Of a DNA stretch of 64,000 nt, positions 7,477-16,228 are shown one piece after another. The notes beneath the pieces are model-generated. The model was not told the origin of the DNA and ran no database searches. It was given only the letters and a program-made list of their open reading frames with translations. This DNA comes from Jiella sonneratiae (GTDB taxonomy: Bacteria > Pseudomonadota > Alphaproteobacteria > Rhizobiales > Rhizobiaceae): positions 186,001 to 250,000 of the forward strand of contig NZ_JAFMPY010000001.1 in assembly GCF_017353515.1 (NCBI RefSeq), read 5' to 3'. Both the position numbers and the translations under genes were made by a program. The number at the start of each line of letters is the position of its first letter. Within the stretch, counting starts at the first letter, position 1.

Positions 7477-9761
7477 TCGAGGAGGCCGATCCTGCCCTCG
7501 GTGACGAAGCGGTACGGATAGCCGGCCGGCCCGACCGTGTCGGCCGAGAGCGACCGGTCGAAGCGCGACGTGCCGGCAAAGGCGATGCCGGTCGGATAGG
7601 CGTCGAAATCGCGCAACCGCAAGAGCACGGAGCCGCAGACGGGAAGGTCGCCGTCGCCGCAGGTCACGGTGAACTGGCCGTAATTCGCCGGGCCGGCGAA
7701 ACCCGCATCCTCCCCCGCCCGGATCTGCCAGTTCCGGCCGCTGGTTATCGGCGCCGCCGCCGCGAGCGAGAAGCCGGCGGTGGCGAAGGCCGAGACGAGC
7801 TGGGCCGAGGCGGTCGCGCGGCGAAGCTGCGAGGCGAAGGCCGCGTTCAGCGTGAACAGGAAGACGGCATTGGCGCCGTCGAACACCTGGTAGTTCGCGC
7901 CGAGCAGTTCGACGCGATAGGAGCGCGGCGAGGACCGGTCGGGATCGGCGGCGTTGTCGAGCGTCCAGAAGTCGACGGTGGCGATCGTCGCCGTCGCGCC
8001 GATCGGGAAGCCGGCCGCCACAAACAGCGGCGCGAGGGCGGCGAGCCCGGCGGGGGTGAGATCCTTGGCGGCGGAGGCCGGCAGGCGAAACAGCGGCACG
8101 CCTTCATAGAGCGCGACGGCCGCCCGGAAGTAGCCGCCGCCGAGATTGCTGGCGTCGTCGAAGGCCGCTCCTTCGAGATGCGCGCCGTCGAAACGCGTGA
8201 CGCCGCCGTCGCGTCCCGCGGCGATCGCCGTCCGCAGGAACTTCGCCTGACAGAGCACGGCGCCGGAAAAATCCGTGCCGGAGAGCACCGCCTGGGTCAG
8301 GTCGATGCCGACGAGCAGCGAGCCGGCGAAGGTCGCGCCGCCGAGCGTCGCGTGATCGAGCGAGGCACCCGACCCGTTCCAGATCACGCCGGAAAGGTCC
8401 GCCCCGGCAAAGTCCGCGGAGGCGGCGTTGACGCCGGTCAGGGTCGCGCCGGAGAGCGTCGCCGGCGGCAGGGTCGTATCGCGATAGACGGAGATCGTCC
8501 CCTGGTCGTTCCGGCCGAGGGTGAAAGGCCCGTGATCGGGATCGTCGATCTGCCAGGCCTCGCCCGCCGCCACGACGACGACCGGCGCGGTCTGGGAGAG
8601 CGTCACGCCATTCTGCGAGAACGCCTGGATCAGGCCCGGCTGCGGGAAGCTGTAGCGATCGAGATCGGCGGCGAAGCTTTCGGCGAGATAGAAGAGAAAG
8701 GTGCGGGAGCCCATCTGGGCCTTGCTCAGGTCGGCGCCGGAGAGATCGGCCCGGACGAAGTTCGCCCCCTGCGCCCGGACTCTTGCGAGCGAGGCGCTGC
8801 CGCGCATCGACGCGCCGAGGAAGAAGCCGCCGGTGAGGTCGGCGCCAGAAAGGTCGGCGCCGTCGAAGCGGCAGCGCTCGAAGCTGCCGCGGCCGAGCGT
8901 CGCCCCGGTGAGCACCGCCTTCGACAGATCGGCGCCGGTGAAGTCGCCGCCGGTGAGGTTCGCCCCGGCCATCGCGAGCGCGGCGCTCTTGTCGCCGAGC
9001 CGCGCCCCGCCGGCCCGGCAGTTGGTGAGGACGATGCCGGTTGCCGAAGCCGGACGGCCCCAGGCGGCGCCGGAAAGATCGGCCCCGGTGAAGTCGGCGG
9101 CGTCGAGCACCGCCGCGTCGGCCGTGGCACTGCCCCATGAGGCCGCTTCGAAACGGCATGACTTGAAGACCGTCGCCGTGCAGGTCGCGCCGTCGAGGCT
9201 CGCCTGGGAGAAGTCGGCGCCGGTGAAGTCGATGCCGCTGAGATCGGCACCGTCGAGGATCACGCCCGACAGGTCGGCGTTGCGCCCGCCGTTCGCCCGC
9301 ATCGTCGCCAGCGACGGCGTGACCACCGTCGCGGCGAAGACGGTGCCGGCCGATTCCGACGGATTCAGGGTGAGGATCGGCGCGAACTGCTCGACCGAAT
9401 AATAGACGTCCTGCGGGCCGTCGCCGACGTCGACCTTCCAGCCGCCCTGCCCGGAGAGATCCGGCGTGATGGCGATCGCCGCGTCGAGCTCCGCCGCAAG
9501 CGTCAGCCAGTTGAGCCCGGTGCTGCGGTCGAAGGCGATCCACCGGCCGTTCGCCATCCGCCCGCGATAGCTGCCGGCCTTGCCGGCGATCTCGTAGAAG
9601 GACACCCGGGTGAGCGGACCGGCGGCGCTTGCGTTCATCGCCGGCAGCAGGATGTCCCGGTCGTTCGACAGTTTGAACGCCCGATAGGAGAGATGGTAGG
9701 TCGGGCTGAAGCCGACGGAGGCGAAATCGCTCTTGCCCGCGAAGCTCCCCGGCCCGGCCAT
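7455..9761 (-). CDS. Large pentapeptide-repeat protein (third gene of the TULIP operon)
   Basis: 768 residues of unknown function. Two blocks of A(D/N)LSG-type pentapeptides, residues about 160-350 and 430-550, predict right-handed quadrilateral beta-helices; examples are GADLSGIDFTGADFSQASL and FDGADLSGADLTGG. Between them, at residues 390-427, lies a module (AGEAWQIDDP..FTL..) similar to three modules in the first gene of the operon. The N-terminal 150 residues and the C-terminal 200 residues match nothing I recognise. No Sec signal peptide or membrane helix is visible. Translation is probably coupled: the upstream stop TGA, a G-run ribosome site and ATG are packed with an 11-nt spacer. Pentapeptide proteins can be structural, DNA-mimicking or secreted effectors; none of these can be chosen here. 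Confidence 0.85.
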   Translation of the reverse strand: MAGPGSFAGKSDFASVGFSPTYHLSYRAFKLSNDRDILLPAMNASAAGPLTRVSFYEIAGKAGSYRGRMANGRWIAFDRSTGLNWLTLAAELDAAIAITPDLSGQGGWKVDVGDGPQDVYYSVEQFAPILTLNPSESAGTVFAATVVTPSLATMRANGGRNADLSGVILDGADLSGIDFTGADFSQASLDGATCTATVFKSCRFEAASWGSATADAAVLDAADFTGADLSGAAWGRPASATGIVLTNCRAGGARLGDKSAALAMAGANLTGGDFTGADLSKAVLTGATLGRGSFERCRFDGADLSGADLTGGFFLGASMRGSASLARVRAQGANFVRADLSGADLSKAQMGSRTFLFYLAESFAADLDRYSFPQPGLIQAFSQNGVTLSQTAPVVVVAAGEAWQIDDPDHGPFTLGRNDQGTISVYRDTTLPPATLSGATLTGVNAASADFAGADLSGVIWNGSGASLDHATLGGATFAGSLLVGIDLTQAVLSGTDFSGAVLCQAKFLRTAIAAGRDGGVTRFDGAHLEGAAFDDASNLGGGYFRAAVALYEGVPLFRLPASAAKDLTPAGLAALAPLFVAAGFPIGATATIATVDFWTLDNAADPDRSSPRSYRVELLGANYQVFDGANAVFLFTLNAAFASQLRRATASAQLVSAFATAGFSLAAAAPITSGRNWQIRAGEDAGFAGPANYGQFTVTCGDGDLPVCGSVLLRLRDFDAYPTGIAFAGTSRFDRSLSADTVGPAGYPYRFVTEGRIGLLDYLTLAS

Positions 9762-9772
9762 GGCCGCCCCCC

Positions 9773-11548
9773 TCAGGCCGCTTCCACCACCGTCATCGGC
9801 AGCCCCGTCAGCGGATCGGGCCGCTGCCGCAGGACGTAGACGTTCTGGCGGATCGCGCTCGGCAGCTGCTCGGGCTTGAACTCGAGCTGGGTCGAGATCG
9901 ACACGTAGCCATCCTGGACGCTCAAGACGGAGTCGGTGAGGAGGAAGCTGAAACCCTGGGCGATCGGGATCGCGACGCCGGTCTGGCCGAGCTCGTTGAG
10001 GGCGGTGGCATAGGCGGTCTCGCCCACCACCGGCCAGACGAAGCTGCCGAAGGCGTCCTTGTTGAAGCCCGGGATCGTCGTCGAGACGAAGGTCGCGGTG
10101 TTCGAGACGTTGGCGAAGGAGAATTGCATCGACTGGGCGTTCGAGCTGGTGACGCCGAGCGTCAGATCGGTCATCACGTCGCTCCTCACGACATTGAAGA
10201 CGAGGTTCGGCAGCGGGTTGGCGCCGTTCTCCACCAGGAGCTCGAAGGTCATGGTCTGGTTGGCGACCATGCCGTTCTGCTTCGTGGCCGTCTCGATGGT
10301 GCCGAAATACTGGCTGTCGATCCCCGTTGCCGCAAGGGCCTGCTCCAGCGTGTTCGCGGCGGTGTATGCGTCGCCGGAAAAGCCCTGCAGCAGGGTGTAG
10401 ACGCTCGCCGGCACCTGCTTCTGCAGCAGCGCCATCGCCTCGGAAGTGAAGATGTAGACCGTCTGGAAGCTCGAGACCGGCGCCGCCTGCGGGGTGATCC
10501 GCGCCTGCAGCGCGACGTTGCCGTACTGCTTGAAGGCCGGCTCGTAGGTCGCGTAGGTCTGGGCCTTCAGCGCCGAGGGATTGGGCAGGTCGGAAGGGTC
10601 GAGCGTCAGGTTCAGCTTGCCGGCCTTGAAGTAGGCCCAGTTGAGCCCGTTGATCGACCAGTCGGAGACGTAGACGTTGAGATAGTGATCGTCGGCGTCG
10701 GTCGGCACGGCCGGGATCGGCAGGGTCGGCGGGTTCGGGCCGTCATAGGCCGTGCCGTCATATTCCGCGACGCCGGTGACCCCGATGGTGATGCCGTCGG
10801 AGCCGGGAAAGGCGAGCCCGCTGCTCGCCAGCTCGAAATCGAAGCGGATCTTGTCGCCGAGGTCGCCGCTGCCGGGGATGGTGCGCAGGAGGCCGCTGAA
10901 GACGTTGTTGATCGGGGTCGCGAAGTCGATCGAGGTGATGGTCGACTGGGTGCTGTCGCTGACCTTGGTCTTGAAGCAGCCGTCGCTCTCCTGGCCGTTG
11001 ACGGCACTTTTCGACGGAATGTTCGCCGAAACGTTGCCGGTGGTCGCGCTCGCCGCCTGGGCGACGATTTCGTAGCTGTTCGACGACGCGTCGTACTGGA
11101 ACTTGCACGGCACGGTGACGGTCAGCGATCCGAAGCCCGGCGTGTAGGTGTAGGTGCTGTCGCCGTTCGAACCGTTGCAGACCGGAAAGTCGCCGCCACT
11201 GTAGCAGCTGTAGACGTAATAGGTCTCCCGCCAGTCGAAGGTCGCCGAAAAGTTGTTGGCGTTGAGGACGAGGTCGAAGACGCTGCCGGCCGGGTCGCCG
11301 CCGCCGGTCTGGGTGGCGCTGGAAAACGCCGGGGAGAAGTTGTTCAGCCGGCCGTTGGTCAGGGCGATCTTGAAGTTCGAATAGGAGCTCGAATAGCCGA
11401 AGCCGACCACCATGAAACTGCCGACGTCGATGGTGTTGTTCGGCGGCGTCAGGGACTTCAGCTGCTGGACGGCGATGCCGCTGACCAGCTGTTCGGCGAA
11501 GAAGCTCACCCCCTTCTTGCCGATGGCCATCGTCAGTGCTTGCACCAT
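9773..11548 (-). CDS. BPI/LBP-like two-domain TULIP protein (second gene of the operon)
   Basis: Predicted elongated lipid-binding protein of 591 residues. The N-terminal amphipathic helix (KKGVSFFAEQLVSGIAVQQL) leads into a barrel rich in short beta strands. A Pro-rich linker at residues 265-285 (PNPPTLPIPAVP) follows, and then HYLNVYVSDWSINGLNWAYF and AGKLNLTLDPSDLP. These match the corresponding linker and start of the C-terminal barrel in human BPI/LBP as I recall them, and so does the closing GFSFLLTDSVLSVQDGYV. Cys148 and Cys191 lie where BPI carries its single disulfide. BPI-family proteins bind LPS or other lipids in two apolar pockets. No signal peptide is visible. The ATG at 11548 follows TGAGGAG, which overlaps the stop of the giant gene; the longer open frame upstream is a shadow. 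Confidence 0.75.
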   Translation of the reverse strand: MVQALTMAIGKKGVSFFAEQLVSGIAVQQLKSLTPPNNTIDVGSFMVVGFGYSSSYSNFKIALTNGRLNNFSPAFSSATQTGGGDPAGSVFDLVLNANNFSATFDWRETYYVYSCYSGGDFPVCNGSNGDSTYTYTPGFGSLTVTVPCKFQYDASSNSYEIVAQAASATTGNVSANIPSKSAVNGQESDGCFKTKVSDSTQSTITSIDFATPINNVFSGLLRTIPGSGDLGDKIRFDFELASSGLAFPGSDGITIGVTGVAEYDGTAYDGPNPPTLPIPAVPTDADDHYLNVYVSDWSINGLNWAYFKAGKLNLTLDPSDLPNPSALKAQTYATYEPAFKQYGNVALQARITPQAAPVSSFQTVYIFTSEAMALLQKQVPASVYTLLQGFSGDAYTAANTLEQALAATGIDSQYFGTIETATKQNGMVANQTMTFELLVENGANPLPNLVFNVVRSDVMTDLTLGVTSSNAQSMQFSFANVSNTATFVSTTIPGFNKDAFGSFVWPVVGETAYATALNELGQTGVAIPIAQGFSFLLTDSVLSVQDGYVSISTQLEFKPEQLPSAIRQNVYVLRQRPDPLTGLPMTVVEAA

Positions 11549-11559
11549 GGGGGCTCTCC

Positions 11560-14500
11560 TCAGGCCGGAACGTCGTAGACTTGGATGCTGTCGCCGGTGC
11601 GGTAGACATGGTAGACGACCGTGACGTCCTTGATCGTCCAGGCGCCTTCGCGATCGACGACCTCGATCGCCGCCTTGGACGACAGGATCACCCCCTTTCC
11701 CGCAAAGGCCTGCGCCACGACGGTGATGTTCTGGTCGTTCAGCGGTTTCTGCAGCGACACGTCGAGGCTGAACAGCGGCGGGGTCGGCACCCAGTGCGAG
11801 ATCGTCGGTTCCGGCCTGCCGCCGATGCCGGCCGTCTTGCCGAAGCCGAGCGCGTAGACGTCGCGGAAGACGCTGACGCAGAGCTTGGCGAGCACCGGGT
11901 TGATCGACTGCGAGGAGACGGAGGGATCCGGCGTCTGCGACAGGAAGACGCCCTGCGGCGTGTAGATGTCGAGATAGTAGTCGGTGGCCTTGGTGCCGTC
12001 GGAGAGATAGCTCAGCACGTAGACGTGGCCCTGCGCCTCCACGCCCATGTCGAGATAGGTCGAGCCGGCCCGGCGCCCCTTCAGCGGGAAATAGGAGAGC
12101 GCCACCTTGACCAGCGACAGGCTCTCGTCGGCGCTCGATGGCTCGATCCGCCAGGACTGGCCGAGCTTCTGGTCGGTGACGAGCCAGGTCGTGCCCTGCT
12201 CGATCGTCTGGACCTGTGGCGCGTGCGGCACCGCGAAGATCGAGATCTCCTCGTCGTCCGCCCTGCTCAGCCGCCATTCGAAGCCGCGTGGATCGGTGAT
12301 CGACCAGCTTTGGCCGGCCTCGATCACCGCGATCTGTGCGCTTGCCTTCGGATCGGTCAGATTTTCCGGATCGTAGGCGAGATCGACGCCGACATTGGTC
12401 AGCGCCTCGATCAGCGGGTCGTCGCACGGCCGGTAGCGGCCCTCGTCGAGCTCGCCCGCGAGTTCGCCGGGGACGGTGTTGGTGAAGCCCTGCGCCTGGG
12501 CGACCAGCCCGGCCACGAAGCCGGCCGGCAGCACGCCGCGGTCGAGATCTTGCGCGACGTCGGCTGTGACCAGCGAAAAGAGGCTCGGGATGAAGGTGAA
12601 GCTCGGCACCGGGTTGCCCTTGGTGTCGAATGCCTGGACGCGGTTGTTCAGCGATTCCAGGACGAGGATCCGCCCGTCCGGTGCCGCGGCCATGGCCACC
12701 GGCCCGCGCATCAGGCCCTGGCGGATGCCGTCGCCCGAGACCATGAAGGCGACCTCCGCCTTGTCGTCCGGGCTCGGTTTGAACGGCAGCGGCGCCAGAA
12801 GCATCTTCTGGTCCTTGAACGAGGCGCCGATCACCAGATTGGAGGGATGCACGGCGAGCGCGTCGAGATTGTCGAGCGGGAAGCGGCTCCAGGACGGTTC
12901 GTCCGGATCGGCGAAGCCGAAATGCTCGCGCCCGGCCGAGAGTTCGACCCGGCGAAGGTTGTTGCCGCCGCCGCGCGGATCGAGGACGAAGTTCTGCTGG
13001 TTGATCTGCTTGCCGTCGCCGACCGTCGCGGCATAGGCGATCTGCGGCTTCAGGGTGAAGCCGACCTCGGAGGTGATCAGCCGGCTGTTCGGGTCGGCGA
13101 GCACCGAGAGGTTCTGGACGTTGTAGAGCTGCCTGCCGCTCGGCGGCGCCTTGGGATCGTCCGGCGAAAGGTTCTGGCCCGAGGCGCGCCAGACATAGCC
13201 GACCTGGAAGGCGGAATTGTTGATAGTGATCGCGACGGGCTCGCACAGCGTGCCCTGATCGCCGCAGTCCAGCGCCCGCAGCGTCTCGGTCGGCGCCGTG
13301 CCGACCTCCCACCGATAGACGTCGTTCAGATAGGCGATGCGCTCCTTGTAGAGATACTGGGTGTCGCCGGCGAGCGGCACGATGTTCTCGGCGATGTTCG
13401 CATTGCCGAGGTCGAGCGTCGTCCCGGAATTCGGCGTCGCGGTGATCCAGTCGCTCTCCCAGGAACCGGCGAGCCAGCCATTGGCGCTGTAGACGCCGAA
13501 CAGGATCTTGAACTGGCCGCCGGCAGGCACCGTCTCGAAGGTCAGACCGATCGGATCGCTCGAGGTGGTGGCGGGGAGCGGCCCCTTGAGGATGAAGTTG
13601 GTGCCGTCGCGATACTGCAGGATCGCCTCGTAGCGGGTGCCGATCGCCGGCCAGACGGCCGTTGCGGGATTGCCCGCCTCGCCGTGCTTGGGATCTGGAT
13701 GCATGGTCAGCGCCACGTCGATCGCCCGCGCGACGCGGACGCGGACGGTTGCGGGCGAGGCGAGCACCTCGACGGTGGTCACCGCGATCTGGGTGAATCC
13801 CACGGCGACCGACGCCGCCTTGAAGATCAGCCCGACGGGGCCGAAGGCGTTGGAGATCGCCCCGGCCGCGACCTGGGTCGCGATGTATTCGGCGAGCTTT
13901 TCCAGCCCCTTCTTCACCAGGAAGCCCAGCGCCGTGTTGGCGAGGCTGAACAGCACCTTCTTGGTGTTGGTCAGTGCCGCGGCCGTCGCCGCGCCGCCGC
14001 CGACGATCGGAAAGGCGACGCCGATCGCCGCCGCCATCAGGTCGCGGTCGTTGACGATCCTGTTGAACGTCGCGGTCGAGGTCAGGGCTTTGCCGGCGAT
14101 GATGAAGATGCCGGGGACGCCATACTGCCAGAGGCCGGTCAGAAGCGCGCCGTAGTCCGAGACCTCGCCTTCCCAGTCGGTCACGCCGAGCGAGCCGAAC
14201 AGGATGTCGGCCTGGGGCGCGCTCTTCAGGTTGAAGGCGAGCGACGTCGGGTCGGTCGGCACCGGAATTCCGAGGATCGCGTTGACCGCAGAGATCGAAT
14301 AGAGCCGCTCGATGCCGCCGATCTTGCCACCCTTGTCGTCGAGCAGCTGGTAGCCGGCGAAGAGCGTCCGGGAAAAGTTGTTGCTGGCGTCGATCGTGAA
14401 GTTTTCCTTGTCGTCGACCTTGATCGAGTCGGCATCGACGCTGACGCCGTAATGATGCGTCTGTTCGTTGACCGTCCATTTGAAGGCGACGCCGGCAGCG

Positions 14501-15459
14501 GCGGCCGCACGCGCGGCAGGCACCGGGCCGGGCGTCGTCGCCGACTGCCGCGCGACGGCGGTCTGGCCGGCGGCCGGCGACCAGGTCTTGCCTTTGAGGC
14601 GGGTGTCGTTGCTGGCGGTCAGATTGGCCCGGCTGATCGGCGCCACCATCGCGTCGCCGACCGGATCGAGCACCGTCGCCGTATACATCTGCTGGCCCGC
14701 CGCCCAGCCGCCCTCCTCCGGCCGGAAGTCGTAGTCCGCCTTGATCGGATTGCCGTCCTTGTCGGTGCAGGGAATGACCGGGGACCAGTAGTCGCCGCCC
14801 TCCCGGATCGCCTGCGTCAGCAGCTGCATGTTGTTGAACTGGGCGGGATCGGTGCGCGGGTCGCCGAGAATGTGGTCGTAGAGCACGACGGACTGCGTGT
14901 AGGGCTGGATGCTCGCCAGATCCGGATTGAGCGCCACCAGGCTGCCGGCGGTCGAGGTGGCGTTGACCACTGCGTTGGAAGCGACCAGGAGGTCGAGCGC
15001 TTCCTCGGGATCGTCGGGCAGATCGTCGAAGCCGAGGCCGGCCAGCATCGACGAATAGACCTTCGGCCGGACGAATCTTTCGCGGAAATAGAAGGACTTG
15101 TGGGTCTGTACCGGTTGCGCGTAGTAGCGGATCTGGCTCCTGAAGAAACTCCGCAGCGCGCCGTCGGAAATGTGGTGCGTCAGCCGCAGGATGCGGCCGA
15201 TCGGCACGCCGGGCTCCGGCGCGCGCGTCAGCTGGATCAGCTGCACGTGACCGTCGCCGATCTGGTCGGGATCGGCCGTGGCGAAATGCGTGAGGTTGGC
15301 GCGTGCCAGAGCCGAGGAACCGACGACGCGGTTGTCGCCGCCTGCCGCCGCGAGGGTCCTGTCGTTGTGCTCCTGCACGGGGATCCGATGCGCCCCCACG
15401 GTGAGGTGCAGATCGGCGTCGCTGCTGAGATCGGACAGGTCGAGATGAAAGGTCTTCAC
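11560..15459 (-). CDS. Giant protein with hydrophobic core, NHL-like segment and repeated C-terminal modules (first gene of the operon)
   Basis: About 1299 residues, family not recognised. The N-terminal 440 residues look soluble and have no signal peptide. Residues 445-565 contain several long apolar stretches (GIFIIAGKAL, AAAIGVAFPIVGGGAATAAA, VGLIFKAASVAVGFTQIAV) that could cross or insert into a membrane. Residues 918-945 resemble an NHL/six-bladed propeller repeat (AAAPDGRILVLESLNNRVQA). Three modules of ~37 residues with a W-x-(I/V)-x-D core occur at 1041-1077, 1082-1119 and 1263-1298, and one more lies in the pentapeptide protein. The GTG at 15459 follows GGGGGA and is preferred to the upstream in-frame codon at 15489. 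It lies 11 nt before the BPI-like gene. A membrane-active or pore-forming role is only an inference. Confidence 0.75.
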   Translation of the reverse strand: MKTFHLDLSDLSSDADLHLTVGAHRIPVQEHNDRTLAAAGGDNRVVGSSALARANLTHFATADPDQIGDGHVQLIQLTRAPEPGVPIGRILRLTHHISDGALRSFFRSQIRYYAQPVQTHKSFYFRERFVRPKVYSSMLAGLGFDDLPDDPEEALDLLVASNAVVNATSTAGSLVALNPDLASIQPYTQSVVLYDHILGDPRTDPAQFNNMQLLTQAIREGGDYWSPVIPCTDKDGNPIKADYDFRPEEGGWAAGQQMYTATVLDPVGDAMVAPISRANLTASNDTRLKGKTWSPAAGQTAVARQSATTPGPVPAARAAAAAGVAFKWTVNEQTHHYGVSVDADSIKVDDKENFTIDASNNFSRTLFAGYQLLDDKGGKIGGIERLYSISAVNAILGIPVPTDPTSLAFNLKSAPQADILFGSLGVTDWEGEVSDYGALLTGLWQYGVPGIFIIAGKALTSTATFNRIVNDRDLMAAAIGVAFPIVGGGAATAAALTNTKKVLFSLANTALGFLVKKGLEKLAEYIATQVAAGAISNAFGPVGLIFKAASVAVGFTQIAVTTVEVLASPATVRVRVARAIDVALTMHPDPKHGEAGNPATAVWPAIGTRYEAILQYRDGTNFILKGPLPATTSSDPIGLTFETVPAGGQFKILFGVYSANGWLAGSWESDWITATPNSGTTLDLGNANIAENIVPLAGDTQYLYKERIAYLNDVYRWEVGTAPTETLRALDCGDQGTLCEPVAITINNSAFQVGYVWRASGQNLSPDDPKAPPSGRQLYNVQNLSVLADPNSRLITSEVGFTLKPQIAYAATVGDGKQINQQNFVLDPRGGGNNLRRVELSAGREHFGFADPDEPSWSRFPLDNLDALAVHPSNLVIGASFKDQKMLLAPLPFKPSPDDKAEVAFMVSGDGIRQGLMRGPVAMAAAPDGRILVLESLNNRVQAFDTKGNPVPSFTFIPSLFSLVTADVAQDLDRGVLPAGFVAGLVAQAQGFTNTVPGELAGELDEGRYRPCDDPLIEALTNVGVDLAYDPENLTDPKASAQIAVIEAGQSWSITDPRGFEWRLSRADDEEISIFAVPHAPQVQTIEQGTTWLVTDQKLGQSWRIEPSSADESLSLVKVALSYFPLKGRRAGSTYLDMGVEAQGHVYVLSYLSDGTKATDYYLDIYTPQGVFLSQTPDPSVSSQSINPVLAKLCVSVFRDVYALGFGKTAGIGGRPEPTISHWVPTPPLFSLDVSLQKPLNDQNITVVAQAFAGKGVILSSKAAIEVVDREGAWTIKDVTVVYHVYRTGDSIQVYDVPA

Positions 15460-15857
15460 GGTGTCCCCCGCGTTTCCACTGGGTTGCAACGAACGATCGC
15501 CGGCGGCGCGAAACCCGCCGGACGAGGTTTCTGCCGGTCAGCCCGCTGAAGCCGATCGGGACGAGCGTCGCCCATCCTCCGGCTGTCTCTGCCGGGGGGC
15601 GCATGACCTCTTCCGGGAACCGCTTCCCACGTCGGGGCCTCGCTCCGAGAGCGGCCGCCGCATCGTCGGGACGGCGGCTTCACGGCGACGTCGGCCCGTG
15701 CCGGCGGCGCGTGGTCGGACGCCGCCGAACGCTGCGGCAGGCATCGAAAGCGCCGCGGTCAATGCAGCCGCGCCGGCGATGTCGTCAAAAGCTCCGCGGC
15801 GGAGCCGCGCGATGGCGCCACGGCGGGTGTCGGACGCGGCGCCGGCTGGCTCCGGCC

Positions 15858-15887
15858 GCGAGACATGCGGCAGCGAGACATGCGGCA
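15858..15887. repeat. Perfect 15-bp tandem duplication
   Basis: GCGAGACATGCGGCA occurs twice back to back in the long leader of the three-gene operon. Its role is unknown; it may be simple slippage. Confidence 0.7.
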
Positions 15888-15984
15888 ATGGATGGCTGAG
15901 AAACGCTCGCATGAACGACCCCAATCGCTCCACCTGCCCTGCGCCCACGGCCGGGAGATTGACCGATCGACGCCCGTCTTGCAA

Positions 15985-16040
15985 TCAAAAATATTACTTT
16001 TATCTTTTTTCTACTAAAAATTGCTGGTAAGTATTTGGAG
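15985..16040 (-). promoter_or_regulatory. AT-rich island, probable promoter of the three-gene operon
   Basis: Fifty bases rich in A and T within otherwise ~65% GC DNA. Read on the minus strand it contains TTTTTA, 18 nt, then TAATAT, a tolerable sigma70-type pair pointing toward the giant gene. The resulting leader would be about 500 nt. The sequence could equally reflect recently acquired DNA. Confidence 0.4.
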
Positions 16041-16228
16041 TGACGAGAGTTTCCGTTTCGGAAAGTCGCGTGGCAGGCTCCGCGGTCCCGGTCTTTTCCA
16101 CCACCCCGCCCGTTTGCCAGGCAGCAAGAGCCCGCCGAGGTGGCACGGCATGGGCGTTCGAAAGCCCGCGTCAAGCGCGGTTTCGTTCAACTGACATCGC
16201 GGCAGAAAATTTCACGTGACAACTGCAT

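Noticed and set aside
9773-11548. Botulinum-cluster P47/OrfX as the closest TULIP relative of the second gene
   Set aside because: The length (591 against about 415 aa) and the Pro-rich linker followed by a second barrel fit BPI/LBP better; P47 sequence hallmarks were not seen.
7455-15459. Three-gene operon considered as a prophage or contractile-tail remnant
   Set aside because: No capsid, tail, integrase or lysis genes, and no attachment repeats at the ends.
11536-15549. 1337-codon + strand frame opposite the giant gene
   Set aside because: Composition is Arg/Asp/Gly-rich with no domains; a GC-rich antisense shadow.
9773-15604. One uninterrupted minus-strand frame of 1943 codons covering the BPI-like gene and most of the giant gene region
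   Set aside because: Only the last 591 codons look like protein; the rest is Arg/Gln/Pro-rich and lies out of frame over the giant gene, whose own frame is clearly protein-like.
15538-15984. Small minus-strand frame in the leader of the giant-gene operon
   Set aside because: Arg/Ser/Pro-rich; start codon TTG without a ribosome site, or an internal ATG at 15912 with a weak one. The apolar stretch is interrupted by Asp and is a poor signal peptide.
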